Shown here one piece after another: positions 9,309-18,424 of a DNA stretch of 64,000 nt. Below the pieces are notes generated by a model, which saw only the letters and a list, made by a program, of their open reading frames with translations, did not search any database and had not been told where the DNA came from. The position numbers and the translations under genes are program-made. The stretch covers positions 1 through 64,000 of the forward strand of contig CAJXKK010000007.1 in assembly GCA_913055615.1 (NCBI GenBank), written 5' to 3'. Numbering within the stretch: position 1 is the first letter of the stretch; the number at the start of each line of letters is the position of its first letter. The DNA comes from an uncultured Ectothiorhodospiraceae bacterium (GTDB lineage Bacteria > Pseudomonadota > Gammaproteobacteria > XJ16 > Halofilaceae).

Positions 9309-10359
9309 TGTACCAGGTGCCGTCGGGGTTGGGTTTCATCCAGACGAAGCTGTACCAGAACCACTGGTCGCCCTGCGTCGCCGGCGCGGTGCAGTTGATC
9401 TTGGTCCGGCCGGTGCCGAGTGCCTGCGCGGGTCGCGCACGAAGCCTGGCCGGTGAGCCGTCAGCGACCTCGGCCTCGGCGGCCCCGCCCCCGACATAGC
9501 AGCGCACCGTCTCGGGCCGATAGGGACCTTCCTCGAGCGTCAGGGTTACCGCCGGGCGCTCCGCATCCGGGCCAAGCACCCCGCTGGCGGGCGCCACCTT
9601 CGCCACGGGCAGTGGCCTTGAACGGACCTTGAGCGCGAAGCTGTCCAGGGAATCGTAACCGCTCGCGAGCGGGAAACGCGGTAAAGCGGTGAAATCGCTG
9701 TCGGGGCCGATTGCCCCGGACTGCTGCCCGAACCCGACATAATCGAGTTCCGCCAGCAGTCTCTGGAGCGGCGGCGAGAACTCCCCGAATGGCCATGCGA
9801 AGAGGCGGGCCGGCGATTCCAGCTCCTCGTCCAGACGCTGCCGGGCATCGACGATATTGGCCCGGGCGTCATCGAGCCACTGCTCGCGATCGCGATCCCC
9901 GCGCGCGACCATGTGGGCATGGTCGACGCTGTGGTTGGCGATGGTGACGCCCGCGGCCTCCATTTCCCGGAGTTCGTCCCAGCTCGTGAATGCGTCGATC
10001 CCCTTGTCGATGGACCCGGTCGCGACAAACACCGTGAACGGCCAGTCCCGCTCCTGCAGACGCGGGAACACCTCGTCGTAGACGGAGGCATAGGCATCGT
10101 CGAACGTGAGCGCGACGGTCCGCTCGGGGATGTGATCCCCCTCGCGCGCGGCCTTGACCAGTTTCAGCAGGGGCCAGACATTGAAGTTGTTCGCCGCCAG
10201 ATGATCCATGTGCGCCTCGAACTTCTCCGGCGTCACACTGGTCGAAGGCGGCGTGTCATCCGCCACGTGGTGGTATTCGAGAACCACGGCGCTCGAGGCG
10301 GACACGATCGGGGCCCACAGCGCGGCCGCCAGCAGGATCGTCCATCGCACGGCATCCAT
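9301..10359 (-). CDS. Secreted polysaccharide deacetylase (NodB-type)
   Basis: A 352-residue exported carbohydrate esterase family 4 protein. The ATG at 10359 gives a signal peptide (MDAVRWTILLAAALWAPIVSA) and lies 4 bases after the upstream stop; an open frame continues further upstream but overlaps the Bax-like gene. NodB motifs are present: TFDD at 85-88 with the Asp base and metal Asp, and NHSVDHAHM giving metal ligands His143 and His147. The last 90 residues form an extra domain I do not recognise. Likely substrate is an N-acetylated surface polysaccharide or peptidoglycan, consistent with the adjacent glucosaminidase-like gene. Confidence 0.88.
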   Translation of the reverse strand: MDAVRWTILLAAALWAPIVSASSAVVLEYHHVADDTPPSTSVTPEKFEAHMDHLAANNFNVWPLLKLVKAAREGDHIPERTVALTFDDAYASVYDEVFPRLQERDWPFTVFVATGSIDKGIDAFTSWDELREMEAAGVTIANHSVDHAHMVARGDRDREQWLDDARANIVDARQRLDEELESPARLFAWPFGEFSPPLQRLLAELDYVGFGQQSGAIGPDSDFTALPRFPLASGYDSLDSFALKVRSRPLPVAKVAPASGVLGPDAERPAVTLTLEEGPYRPETVRCYVGGGAAEAEVADGSPARLRARPAQALGTGRTKINCTAPATQGDQWFWYSFVWMKPNPDGTWYSD

Positions 10360-10363
10360 GATG

Positions 10364-11215
10364 CTACCCCGATTGCCGATCCGGCTGCTGGCGGAGCCCG
10401 TTGCGCTCGATAACGCTGCGGATGTGCTGGACATATTTCTCTCCAATCGCCGCGTAATTGACCAGCCCCGCGGCCATCTCATAGCCATCCGGCGATTCAC
10501 CCTCCGCCCGTGCCCGGGCCCGGATCTCGCGCAGTTCCGCATAGGCGGGATGCGAATTGAGATTATGGATATAGCTGCGTACCGAGGCACCCACGCCGTC
10601 GAAGGACTCGACCTCGTAGGTCTTGCCGGCCGGGCGCCGCTTCGGCACCACCCCGCAACCGGGTTCGAAGCACCACTCCCCGAAGAGATTATTGGCCTCG
10701 CGCGCAAAGCGCGACTGCCCCCAGGCCGACTCGAGGGCCGCCTGCGCCAGCGCCAGCGGGACCGGGACGATATCGATACGGGTCAACAGCGCACGCCCCC
10801 GCGCCAGCGGCTCCTCCGCCTTGACGCGGTATCTCTTCGCCTTGCGGGCGAGCCATTCGCGGTCTCCAGTCGAGATCGATGCGTCTGCTTCCAGTGTCTC
10901 GACCAGTTCCTGCAGACGCTCGCGCTGTTTGCGGATCCGACTGTTCTCGGCGCGTACCACGGGGCGCAGGAATTCGAAAAAGGCCTGTTTTTTATCCGGG
11001 AGTTTCCGCTCTTTCTCCGGCTCCCGATCGGACTCCGAATCGAGTTCCGGGAGATCGGCGACATTGCGCACACCCGGGTCCGGAGGCGCGACCATCAGCG
11101 AACCGACCACCCCGAACACGATAACGAGCCCGGCGATCATGCAGACGACCACGATGGGCCTGTGCTCACGCAGGAGCGCCAGGAGGCGGCGCCCGCCGGT
11201 TTCATTCGTTGCCAT
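10364..11215 (-). CDS. Membrane-anchored Bax-like glucosaminidase domain protein
   Basis: A 283-residue protein with a cytoplasmic N-terminus, one membrane anchor (about 20-43, IVVVCMIAGLVIVFGVVGSL), a charged linker to about 100 and a C-terminal glucosaminidase-like domain. The motif ALAQAALESAWGQSRFA contains the expected catalytic Glu (Glu162), followed by NNLFGEWCFEPGCG, characteristic of the Bax family in proteobacteria. Such proteins cleave peptidoglycan glycan strands in the periplasm. It is the first gene of the operon with the deacetylase and DUF502 protein, suggesting envelope remodelling. Confidence 0.87.
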   Translation of the reverse strand: MATNETGGRRLLALLREHRPIVVVCMIAGLVIVFGVVGSLMVAPPDPGVRNVADLPELDSESDREPEKERKLPDKKQAFFEFLRPVVRAENSRIRKQRERLQELVETLEADASISTGDREWLARKAKRYRVKAEEPLARGRALLTRIDIVPVPLALAQAALESAWGQSRFAREANNLFGEWCFEPGCGVVPKRRPAGKTYEVESFDGVGASVRSYIHNLNSHPAYAELREIRARARAEGESPDGYEMAAGLVNYAAIGEKYVQHIRSVIERNGLRQQPDRQSG

Positions 11216-11294
11216 GAGTCTATTGTGCCCGACTCATGCAGTCCCGTGCCAATCCGTGGCGCCGGACGGTCGGTACCGGTCGTAACAGGCTGCG

Positions 11295-11510
11295 TCAGTC
11301 CGCCAGGTCGAACAGCAGGCACTCGCTGTCCGTGGAGACCGCGAGCGGATACGGGATCCCCGCCTGCTGCCGCTCCGCATCGAATGCGCGCTGTTCGATC
11401 GCATCGCCAAAGCGCCAGTGCGCTCATATCGACTCCGGAGAACAGATCCTCAAGCAGGCCCGCGATCCCCTGCCAAAGCGTTCCAGGGCCCTGTCACCGT
11501 GGCGACCATG
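11295..11510 (-). pseudogene. Probable frameshifted gene remnant
   Basis: In the 406-base gap between the Bax-like and dienelactone hydrolase genes, the reverse strand shows protein-like text split over frames: an ALERFG segment near 11490, GIAGLLEDLFSGVDMSA near 11430-11475, then HWRFGDAIEQRAFDAE running to a TGA at 11295-11297 and ending LAVSTDSECLLFDLAD. No frame alone has a start codon and useful length, and two single-base shifts would join them. The family is unknown. The rest of the gap holds nothing I recognise. Confidence 0.35.
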
Positions 11511-11622
11511 CAAACCTGATAAGGCGCCCGGATGGAGTGGTTGCGGCGCTCGGGGAAAGCGCGGCGTTGGGCGAACGCGCGCCGGCCGCTACAATCAGGG
11601 GAAATCCGATGATGGAACTCCC

Positions 11623-12492
11623 ATGCAACGAACCTGCCAGTCCCTGCCCTGCATCCTTGCCCTTTTACTATTGGTCGCGTTTGGTGCCGCCCACGCCGAG
11701 GATAACGATTACGGTGAACGCGTGGCGGAAGAGCACGCGGACGACAGTCCGAGCGCCAATATCGAAGTGGACGAAGACACCGTGCGGGCGGAAACACGCG
11801 ATTACGCGACGCTGGACGGTGAGCCCGTGAGCGGCTACCTCGCCCGTCCGGCCAACGGCTCGGGCCCCTTCCCGGCGGTCGTGCTGATCCATGAATGGTG
11901 GGGGCTGAACGACAATATCCGGGCCATGGCCCGCCGCTTCGCGGACGCCGGTTACGTGGCGCTGGCAGTCGATCTGTATGAAGGGGAAACGGCCGAACGG
12001 CCCAAACGGGCCCGTTCACTCATGGAACAGGCCATGGAACGGACCGATCGGCTCGAGCGCAATATCGAGCAGGCGTTCTACTATCTCGACGTGATGCCCT
12101 CCACGGACCGGATCGGCAGTGTCGGCTGGTGCTTCGGCGGCGGCTGGTCCCTGCGTACGGCGCTGATGTTCCCGGAGGAACTCGACGCCAGCGTGATCTA
12201 TTACGGCGAACTCGAGACCGATCCCGACCGCCTCAATCCGCTGGACGTCCCCGTCCTCGGCCTCTTCGGCAGCGAGGACGGTGTCGTGTCGACCGACACG
12301 GTGCGGGAATTCGGTCAGACCCTCACCGAACTCGAGAAGCCGCACGAGATCCACGTCTACGAGGGCGCGGGCCACGCCTTCGCGAACCCCTCCGGAGAGA
12401 ATTACGACTCCGCCACCGCCGCGCGCGCATGGTCGGAGACGACGGCGTTTCTGAATCGCTACCTGAAAAGTCCATCCGCGGCGTCGGAATAA
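11623..12492 (+). CDS. Secreted dienelactone hydrolase family alpha/beta hydrolase
   Basis: A 289-residue exported hydrolase. The ATG at 11623 gives a signal peptide ending AAHA at about residue 25; longer open sequence upstream lacks coding character. The mature part has the DLH oxyanion region LIHEWWGLNDNIR, the nucleophile elbow GWCFGGG (Cys170 in place of Ser, as in DLH), Asp219 in LFGSEDG and His251 in GAGHAFANP, forming a Cys-Asp-His triad. An acidic stretch (about 26-60) follows the signal. Its substrate is an ester or lactone that I cannot specify. It is convergent with the DUF4340 gene. Confidence 0.9.
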   Translation: MQRTCQSLPCILALLLLVAFGAAHAEDNDYGERVAEEHADDSPSANIEVDEDTVRAETRDYATLDGEPVSGYLARPANGSGPFPAVVLIHEWWGLNDNIRAMARRFADAGYVALAVDLYEGETAERPKRARSLMEQAMERTDRLERNIEQAFYYLDVMPSTDRIGSVGWCFGGGWSLRTALMFPEELDASVIYYGELETDPDRLNPLDVPVLGLFGSEDGVVSTDTVREFGQTLTELEKPHEIHVYEGAGHAFANPSGENYDSATAARAWSETTAFLNRYLKSPSAASE

Positions 12493-12529
12493 CGACGCCG
12501 AGGGAAGCCGGCGTGGCGGGGGAGCCGAC

Positions 12530-13567
12530 TTATTCTCTGACGTCCTCGAGTACGCCTTCGAGCGTGTGCGTCATATTGACGAATTTGTACTCGGGGATTT
12601 CGTACAGCCAGCCGTCGAAACGCGTATTGAGCGTCTCCACCTGCTCGCGGACCCGGTCGCCGGCACCGTCCACCGCCTCCGCCCGGAGGCGGATGTAGCG
12701 CGGCCCCTCGCCCCGGTCAGCGGCGAACGCATCGATCACGATCCGCAGCCCAGCCAGCGTCTCGAAATGCGCCTCGGCCAGTCGCGGGGGCAGATCGAGC
12801 GTAGCGGCCGGATGCACGTCCTTGAGTCGCAGATCGGAGACGATCCGCGCGATCGAGCGGGCGATGCTGTTCGAAAGGGGCTGGCGACCCTCCGGGCGGT
12901 TGGCAATCTCGAAATACCGGGATCGCGGCTCCTCGCGCGCGATCCGGACCGGTTCGCCGTCGCGGGCCGTGATCTCGACCGAGCGCATGCGTTCGATCGG
13001 AATTTCGGTGAGACGGTCATCGAGCCAGTCACCGATATCGGCGGGCATCTCGATCCGCTCCGACACCAGCCACGCGCGGCCATCGTCCTCATCGGCGCGG
13101 CGCAGATACGTGCCGCCGGCATCGCCGCCGGCCGTTTCGCCGATAATGATCCGGGGCGCCGGATCGAGCCCTTCCAGCGTCAGTTCGACCCCACCCGCAT
13201 CCGGATCCTCGATCGGCTGCAGTCCAAGTCGGGCCCAGCCTTCCGCGCGGTCGGTCTTCGCTTCCTCGCGCCGCGCCTCCGAAAGGGCGATCAGGATGCC
13301 GCGCAGGGTCTCGCGGTCGGCGGGGTAGTCATAGCGATTATCGACACGCCACTCGTCGCCGTCGCGCACGACATGCGCGAGCAGACGATCACCGGCGGTA
13401 CGCACACCGATGGCGGCGATCGCCGGCAGGCGGTCGGCGAGGCCGGGCAGGAATCGATCGTCAGCCGACTCCGGCGCCGGTTCGGGCACGGGTTGCCGTA
13501 CGTACCAGGCCGCGCCGACCGCGAGCACCGTTACCAGCGCGAGCAGTCCCAGTACGCGTCCGCTCAC
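12530..13567 (-). CDS. DUF4340 domain periplasmic protein of Gld-like ABC system
   Basis: A 345-residue protein with an N-terminal membrane segment (LGLLALVTVLAVGAAWYV) and a DUF4340-type repeat organisation (two similar halves containing LxGLQP and LRLKDV segments). The start codon is GTG at 13567, overlapping the stop of the GldG-like gene (GTGA). DUF4340 genes usually end operons encoding GldA/GldF/GldG-like ABC exporters, exactly as here. Its molecular role is not established; it is probably membrane-anchored facing the periplasm. Confidence 0.85.
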   Translation of the reverse strand: MSGRVLGLLALVTVLAVGAAWYVRQPVPEPAPESADDRFLPGLADRLPAIAAIGVRTAGDRLLAHVVRDGDEWRVDNRYDYPADRETLRGILIALSEARREEAKTDRAEGWARLGLQPIEDPDAGGVELTLEGLDPAPRIIIGETAGGDAGGTYLRRADEDDGRAWLVSERIEMPADIGDWLDDRLTEIPIERMRSVEITARDGEPVRIAREEPRSRYFEIANRPEGRQPLSNSIARSIARIVSDLRLKDVHPAATLDLPPRLAEAHFETLAGLRIVIDAFAADRGEGPRYIRLRAEAVDGAGDRVREQVETLNTRFDGWLYEIPEYKFVNMTHTLEGVLEDVRE

Positions 13568-15450
13568 GCCGCTGCACCCGCGCGGCGTCGCCGCCGGCGC
13601 CGGCGTATTCCGAATACGAGCAAAGCGGCAAGCGCGACCACACCGGGGACCGCGACGATGTTCAGCAGCCGGAGCCGATCGCCCAGCGCTTCGATGCGGG
13701 CATCGAGGCGCTGCCGGACCTCGCGCAGTTCGCTCCGCAACTGGTTGCGCCGCTCACGCTGTGCTTCCAGTTCGCTCTGCTGTTGCTCGCTGAGGATGAC
13801 ACCGCCCTCACCCTCCTCACGGCCGCTCCGCAGTTGTTCGAGTCGCTCTTCGGTCTCCTCCAGTGCCTCGCGGACTTCACGCTCCTTTTCCCGGTACTGG
13901 TTGGCCGCTTCCTGCTCGAGTTTTTCCACCCGGGTGAACGGGCGCGCCGAGGTCCCCGCGCCGCGGATGCCGATGAGCGCGTCGCTGCCGAGCAGATTCT
14001 CGACCGCGTTCGCCACCATATCGCCGTTACCGGCAAAGGCCTCGCGTACCCGCTGCTGCCCCTGGCGCCGTTCACTCACCCAGAGGCGATCGGACAGGAC
14101 ATCCGTATCCGCGAACAGCACCATGTTCGCCGGATCGGCCGCCGCGGCCCGATGCCCGGCCGCGGGGGGCTCGCCATCGGCCGGTGGCCCCTCCGGCCAA
14201 GCCGAACGCAGATCGCCCTGCAGCCGCGCCGCCACGGTCAACGGGCGCTCCAGCGGTTTCAGTCCGCGCGCGAGTTCGGCCGGATCGTCGAGACTGACGA
14301 AGCGCTCCGCCGGCAGCACACCCGCCGACGGGGCAGCCTGCACCAGCGGCTTGATATCGAGACCACCATCGCCATTGGTGATGACGCCCGGCGAGCCGAA
14401 GACCACACGCTCGACCGTGGCGGTAATGACGTCGTCCGTCGCCAGCCCCTGACGGGTGATCCCGAGCAATCCGGGATGCACGGTCTGGCGGCCCTCACCG
14501 GTACTGACGACCAGGCCATTGCGCGGATCGGCGACGGCGTGGTCGAGCGTGACGTCGACCCCCCATGCCTCGAGCAGCGACCCGGGATCGGAGGCGCTCA
14601 CGCGGCCGTCCGGGTGATCCCGGGTCGGCCCGGACGCGGTATCCGCCACCGGGTCGATGAACACCGCCGCGCGCCCCCCGTGGGTCAGGTACTGATCAAC
14701 CGCATACAGCGTGCGTTCCCGATAATCGCGCGGGTGCACCAGCATGAGCACGTCGATGTCCGGGTCGATGCCGGTGGTCGGCGTATCCACCTCGCGGATC
14801 TCCGCGAACTCCTTGATTCGGTCGATCACCGCCCACGCGGGGATCGGTTCACGCGTGCTCGGGTTGTAGCTCTCCGTGATATCGAGCCGCGACATGACGC
14901 CGACCACGGGCGGATCCGGGTTCATCAGCGACCAGACGAGGCTGGAGATATCGTATTCGAGGAAGCGCTCGCGCTCGGGCTCGAAGAACTCGATGACCTC
15001 GACGCCATCGGTGCTGTTGGTCGCGACCAGGCCCAGGAAAAGGCGGGCATTGTCGCCGGTCCCCGCGGGCACGGGCTCCAGGCCGTGCTCTTCGGCGCGC
15101 TCGCGCGCCTCGGTCAGGGGCTTCGGGTCGACCGTATGCACCTCGATCCGCCCGCCGGACAGGGCCGCGTATTCCTCCAGCAGTTCCCGCACCCGCTGCG
15201 CGTACTGGCGCACGAAGGGCACGCCTTCGGCCGCGTCATTCGAGAAGTACAGGGTCAGCTCGATCGGCTCGTCGATCTCCTCGACGATGCCGCGCGTCTC
15301 CTCCGACAGGGTGTACAGCCCGTCCTCGGTCAGGTCGACGCGCGCGCCGACCAGCAGTGCATCAGCCAGCAGCACCACGGCGACGAAAAGGACCGCGCCC
15401 AGCGCGATACCGGTAATGGACTGGACTCGGCGACCCGGCGCGAAACGCAT
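13564..15450 (-). CDS. GldG-like ABC transporter auxiliary protein
   Basis: A 628-residue protein with an N-terminal membrane helix (about 12-35), a long extracytoplasmic GldG/IFT52-like domain (DLTEDGLYTLSEETRGIVE at the start, MLVHPRDYRERTLYAVDQYL mid-protein), a predicted coiled coil near residues 530-600 rich in Glu, Arg and Gln, and a C-terminal membrane helix ending in a poly-Arg tail. This is the ABC_transp_aux architecture. It lies between the permease (3-base gap) and the DUF4340 gene (overlap). In Bacteroidetes GldG supports gliding; in proteobacteria the role is unknown. Confidence 0.87.
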   Translation of the reverse strand: MRFAPGRRVQSITGIALGAVLFVAVVLLADALLVGARVDLTEDGLYTLSEETRGIVEEIDEPIELTLYFSNDAAEGVPFVRQYAQRVRELLEEYAALSGGRIEVHTVDPKPLTEARERAEEHGLEPVPAGTGDNARLFLGLVATNSTDGVEVIEFFEPERERFLEYDISSLVWSLMNPDPPVVGVMSRLDITESYNPSTREPIPAWAVIDRIKEFAEIREVDTPTTGIDPDIDVLMLVHPRDYRERTLYAVDQYLTHGGRAAVFIDPVADTASGPTRDHPDGRVSASDPGSLLEAWGVDVTLDHAVADPRNGLVVSTGEGRQTVHPGLLGITRQGLATDDVITATVERVVFGSPGVITNGDGGLDIKPLVQAAPSAGVLPAERFVSLDDPAELARGLKPLERPLTVAARLQGDLRSAWPEGPPADGEPPAAGHRAAAADPANMVLFADTDVLSDRLWVSERRQGQQRVREAFAGNGDMVANAVENLLGSDALIGIRGAGTSARPFTRVEKLEQEAANQYREKEREVREALEETEERLEQLRSGREEGEGGVILSEQQQSELEAQRERRNQLRSELREVRQRLDARIEALGDRLRLLNIVAVPGVVALAALLVFGIRRRRRRRRAGAAA

Positions 15451-15453
15451 CGT

Positions 15454-16188
15454 TTATTCGCCCTTTTTCATTTCGATGACGGTGACGTTCGCGAACAGGA
15501 AGAACACGATCAGTCCGAAGAAATAGATCAGATCGCGCAGTTCCAGTACCCCGCGGCGTATCGACTCGAAATGCGCCTGGAACGACAGCGCCGATATGGC
15601 GTCGACCACGCCCTGCGGCGCCCATCCGCGGAAGGCATCGAGCACCAGCGGGTAGCCCGCCATCAGGAACAGGAAACAGAGCACGAACCCGATCACGAAC
15701 GCGACGACCTGGCTGCGGGTCAACGCCGACACGAAGCTGCCGATGGCCAGGAAGCCGCCGGCCATGAAGGCGCTGCCGATATAGGCCGCCAGGATGACAC
15801 CATTATCCGGCTCGCCGAGATAATTGACCGTCCACCACATGGGCGCCGTCAGCACGAGCGCGAACAGCACGAACACCCAGGCCGCGAGGAATTTGCCAAT
15901 GACGGCCTGGGCGGTCGTGACCGGCAGCGTGAGCAGGAGTTCGATGGTGCCGGTATCGCGCTCCTCGGCCCAGAGCCGCATGGCCAGCGCCGGCACCAGG
16001 AACGCGTACAGCCACGGGTGCAGCCCGAAAAACGGCCCGAGGTCGGCCTGCCCGCGTTCGTAGAAGCCGCCGAAGTAGAACGTCAGCGCGCCCATCAGGG
16101 CAAGGAAAATCACGAGGAATACGTACGCCACCGGGGTGACGAAATAGCCGGTCAACTCGCGCCGGAAAATCGCGCCGATCGCCCTCAT
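15454..16188 (-). CDS. GldF-like ABC transporter permease
   Basis: A 244-residue ABC-2 type permease with about six membrane segments, starting MRAIGAIFRRELTGYFVTP. The ATG at 16188 overlaps the ATPase stop (ATGA); in-frame sequence upstream overlaps the ATPase gene and is not expected to be translated. Conserved ABC-2 segment LWAEERDTGTIELLLTLPVT is present, matching GldF and NosY-like permeases. It should form the membrane channel with the ATPase encoded just upstream. Confidence 0.9.
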   Translation of the reverse strand: MRAIGAIFRRELTGYFVTPVAYVFLVIFLALMGALTFYFGGFYERGQADLGPFFGLHPWLYAFLVPALAMRLWAEERDTGTIELLLTLPVTTAQAVIGKFLAAWVFVLFALVLTAPMWWTVNYLGEPDNGVILAAYIGSAFMAGGFLAIGSFVSALTRSQVVAFVIGFVLCFLFLMAGYPLVLDAFRGWAPQGVVDAISALSFQAHFESIRRGVLELRDLIYFFGLIVFFLFANVTVIEMKKGE

Positions 16189-17117
16189 GCCGCCGTCTCC
16201 GATGCGGTGATGTCGCGGAACACGTCGTCGAGCCGCCCGCCCTCGGCGCGCAGGGCCGTCACGGTCCAGCCCTGCACCTGACAGCATTCGCGTACCCGGG
16301 CGGCGGTATCGAGTCCATCCTCCCCGAATACGGTTACGCTATGGCCGTCGGCCGCGCGTTCGATACCGGTCACGCCCGGCAGTCCTTTCAGGACATCGAT
16401 GGCATTACCGATCTCCTCGGCGATCGCCACCGTGACCGCGTTGCGGTAGCGCGAGCGCGCCAGCAGCCCCGCGGGCGTGTCGTCGGCCACCACCCGGCCG
16501 CTGCGGATCACGACGGCCCGGGTGCACACGGATTCGACCTCTTCGAGGATGTGCGTCGAGACGACAATCGTCTTCTCCGGCGCGATCGTATTGATCAGGC
16601 GCCGCACCTCATGCTTCTGGTTCGGGTCGAGCCCGTCGGTCGGCTCATCCAGGATCAGCACCGGCGGATCGTGCAGTAATGCCTGGGCGAGGCCGACGCG
16701 GCGCTTGAAGCCCTTGGAAAGGGTCGCGATCGGCTGATAGAGCACCGGCCCGAGATGCAGCTGCTCGACCACCGTATCGATGCGCCGTCGGCGATGCTCG
16801 CCGCGGAGTCCGCGCATGTCGGCTATAAAGCGCAGAAACGCGTGGGGCACCATTTCCGCGTAGGCCGGCGCACCCTCGGGGAGATAGCCGAGCGCCAGCC
16901 GGGCCGCGTGTGGCTCCGCGACCACGTCGTGGCCACAGACGGCGGCACAGCCCTCGCTGGGTGCGAGGAAACCACTGATCATTTTCATCGCGGTCGATTT
17001 GCCGGCACCGTTCGGCCCGAGGAATCCCAGCACTTCGCCCGGTTCCACGCGTAGGGTGAGATCATCCACCGCGGTAAACAGGTCGAATCGTCTGGTCAGG
17101 TGTTCCGTCTCGATCAT
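16185..17117 (-). CDS. GldA-like ABC transporter ATP-binding protein
   Basis: A 310-residue ATPase. Walker A is GPNGAGKS at 34-41, the signature region is LSKGFKRRVGLAQALLHDPP (the variant LSKG typical of this ABC-2/drug exporter class), and Walker B is VLILDEPTDGLDP. It heads the operon ATPase-permease-GldG-DUF4340. Its start is only 11 bases from the divergent ChaN-like gene, so the operon promoter must overlap that gene's 5' region. Exported substrate unknown. Confidence 0.92.
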   Translation of the reverse strand: MIETEHLTRRFDLFTAVDDLTLRVEPGEVLGFLGPNGAGKSTAMKMISGFLAPSEGCAAVCGHDVVAEPHAARLALGYLPEGAPAYAEMVPHAFLRFIADMRGLRGEHRRRRIDTVVEQLHLGPVLYQPIATLSKGFKRRVGLAQALLHDPPVLILDEPTDGLDPNQKHEVRRLINTIAPEKTIVVSTHILEEVESVCTRAVVIRSGRVVADDTPAGLLARSRYRNAVTVAIAEEIGNAIDVLKGLPGVTGIERAADGHSVTVFGEDGLDTAARVRECCQVQGWTVTALRAEGGRLDDVFRDITASETAA

Positions 17118-17128
17118 GGGCGCAGCCG

Positions 17129-18103
17129 ATGGACAAACCGGGGGTTGTAAAGATCATGCACAGCGAATGCAAGCCCGCATCCGGCGAGCGATGCCCGCAC
17201 CTCTGGCTGGTGCTCCTCGCTTTCATTCTGGGCGCGAGCGGCGCCGAGGCGGCGCAACCGCTCGCCGGGCGTATCTGGAAACCCGGCGAGGCGCGCTTCA
17301 CCGACCCCGACGAGGTCATCGCGGCGGCCCGGGCGGCGCACTTCGTCCTGCTGGGGGAAACGCATACGATCGCTCGGCATCATGCCCTCCAGGCTCGTCT
17401 GATCCGGGCCATCGCCGGCGACGGGCGCCGACCGGCCGTTGTGCTCGAGATGGTCGCGCGCGACCGGCAGGGCGATATCGACGAATGGCGCCGGGCCTCC
17501 ACTCCCGATGCGGAGGCATTCGGCGCCGCCGTGGAGTGGCGTGACCGCGGCTGGCCACCGTGGCCGGAGTACCGCCCGATCGTCGATGCGGCGCTGGCGC
17601 ACGATCTGCCCATACTTGCCGGCGGACCCGGTTCGACGCTCTCCCGCAGGGTGGCCGCCGAAGGCCTCGCCGCCCTCGCGGATCATGGCGGGCAGACGCT
17701 TCCCGGACTGGCGACGCCACTGGAAGCCGCGGCCGAGCGACGCCTGCTCGCCACCCTGGAGCGCGCACACTGCGGCCTGTCCGAACACGCCCCGCTCGAT
17801 CGCATGATTGCCGTGCAGCGCCTACGGGATGCCTCCATGACCGCTACGATGATAAACGCGGCCCCGGACAATGGCGCGATCCTGATAGCGGGCCACGGCC
17901 ATGTGCGCGGTGATTATGGCGTCCCCGTCTATCTGCGCAGGGGAGCGCCGGAACGCGACTTCGTGACCATCGCCTTTGTCGGAACCGCCGGTCGGCCGAC
18001 CATTGCCGAACAGCGCGAGGCCGCGGGTGGTACGCTGCCATTCGATTACGTCTGGTTCACCAACGGTGGAGCCGCCGGACCAGACTGTACTGCCCGCGAG
18101 TAA
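17129..18103 (+). CDS. Secreted ChaN family (haem-binding uptake, Tiki-like) protein
   Basis: A 324-residue protein. The conserved first motif LLGETHTIARHHALQARLI and the following VVLEMVARDRQ are characteristic of ChaN/DUF399, a family related to the EreA/Tiki hydrolase superfamily. LIAGHGHVRGDYGVPVYL near the C-terminus supplies a second His pair. A hydrophobic export segment (LWLVLLAFILGASGAEA) lies at about residues 25-41. A second ATG at 17156 gives a more normal signal peptide and follows a GGGGG tract, so the real start may be there. Function in iron or haem handling is family inference. Confidence 0.82.
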   Translation: MDKPGVVKIMHSECKPASGERCPHLWLVLLAFILGASGAEAAQPLAGRIWKPGEARFTDPDEVIAAARAAHFVLLGETHTIARHHALQARLIRAIAGDGRRPAVVLEMVARDRQGDIDEWRRASTPDAEAFGAAVEWRDRGWPPWPEYRPIVDAALAHDLPILAGGPGSTLSRRVAAEGLAALADHGGQTLPGLATPLEAAAERRLLATLERAHCGLSEHAPLDRMIAVQRLRDASMTATMINAAPDNGAILIAGHGHVRGDYGVPVYLRRGAPERDFVTIAFVGTAGRPTIAEQREAAGGTLPFDYVWFTNGGAAGPDCTARE

Positions 18104-18424
18104 AACGCGCGTAGGGACCGAAGCGAGGGCTTTACGCCCGATACCTGTTGCCCGCCAGTCACGCGATCGTGCGCGGATTACAGCCTCCGCGAAGCGCAAC
18201 GGATATCGTGCTGTCGTCGGGCGCGCGGCGGATATTCCCACGCAACCGCCGCGTGGGGGAAAATTCCAGCGCTTGCGGGCCGCGCGTGCGATGGATTTCC
18301 CGGAAACACGGACGCATCCATTCGACCACTTGGCAAAACGCGGTGCTGTGACAGAATCACATCAACAGCGCAGCCGCCGGCCGCACTGCACGGGCCGGTC
18401 CGAACCACTCACGGGATTCGAACC
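18104..18424. other. 321-base intergenic stretch without a recognisable gene
   Basis: Between the ChaN-like gene and doeB. I see a 7-bp hairpin (CCCACGC with GCGTGGG, near 18238-18258) and a weak promoter candidate at 18330-18357. No convincing small gene with a ribosome binding site is visible. Confidence 0.5.
18330..18357 (+). promoter_or_regulatory. Candidate promoter of doeB
   Basis: TTGGCA (18330-18335) and CAGAAT (18352-18357) are separated by 16 bases, and the ATG follows 67 bases downstream. The -10 matches the sigma-70 consensus at only four of six positions, so this is tentative. Confidence 0.3.

Noticed and set aside
13783-16281. 832-codon open frame on the forward strand
   Set aside because: Antisense to the GldG/GldF-like genes, with Arg/His/Gln-rich low-quality protein; a by-product of GC-rich codon use.
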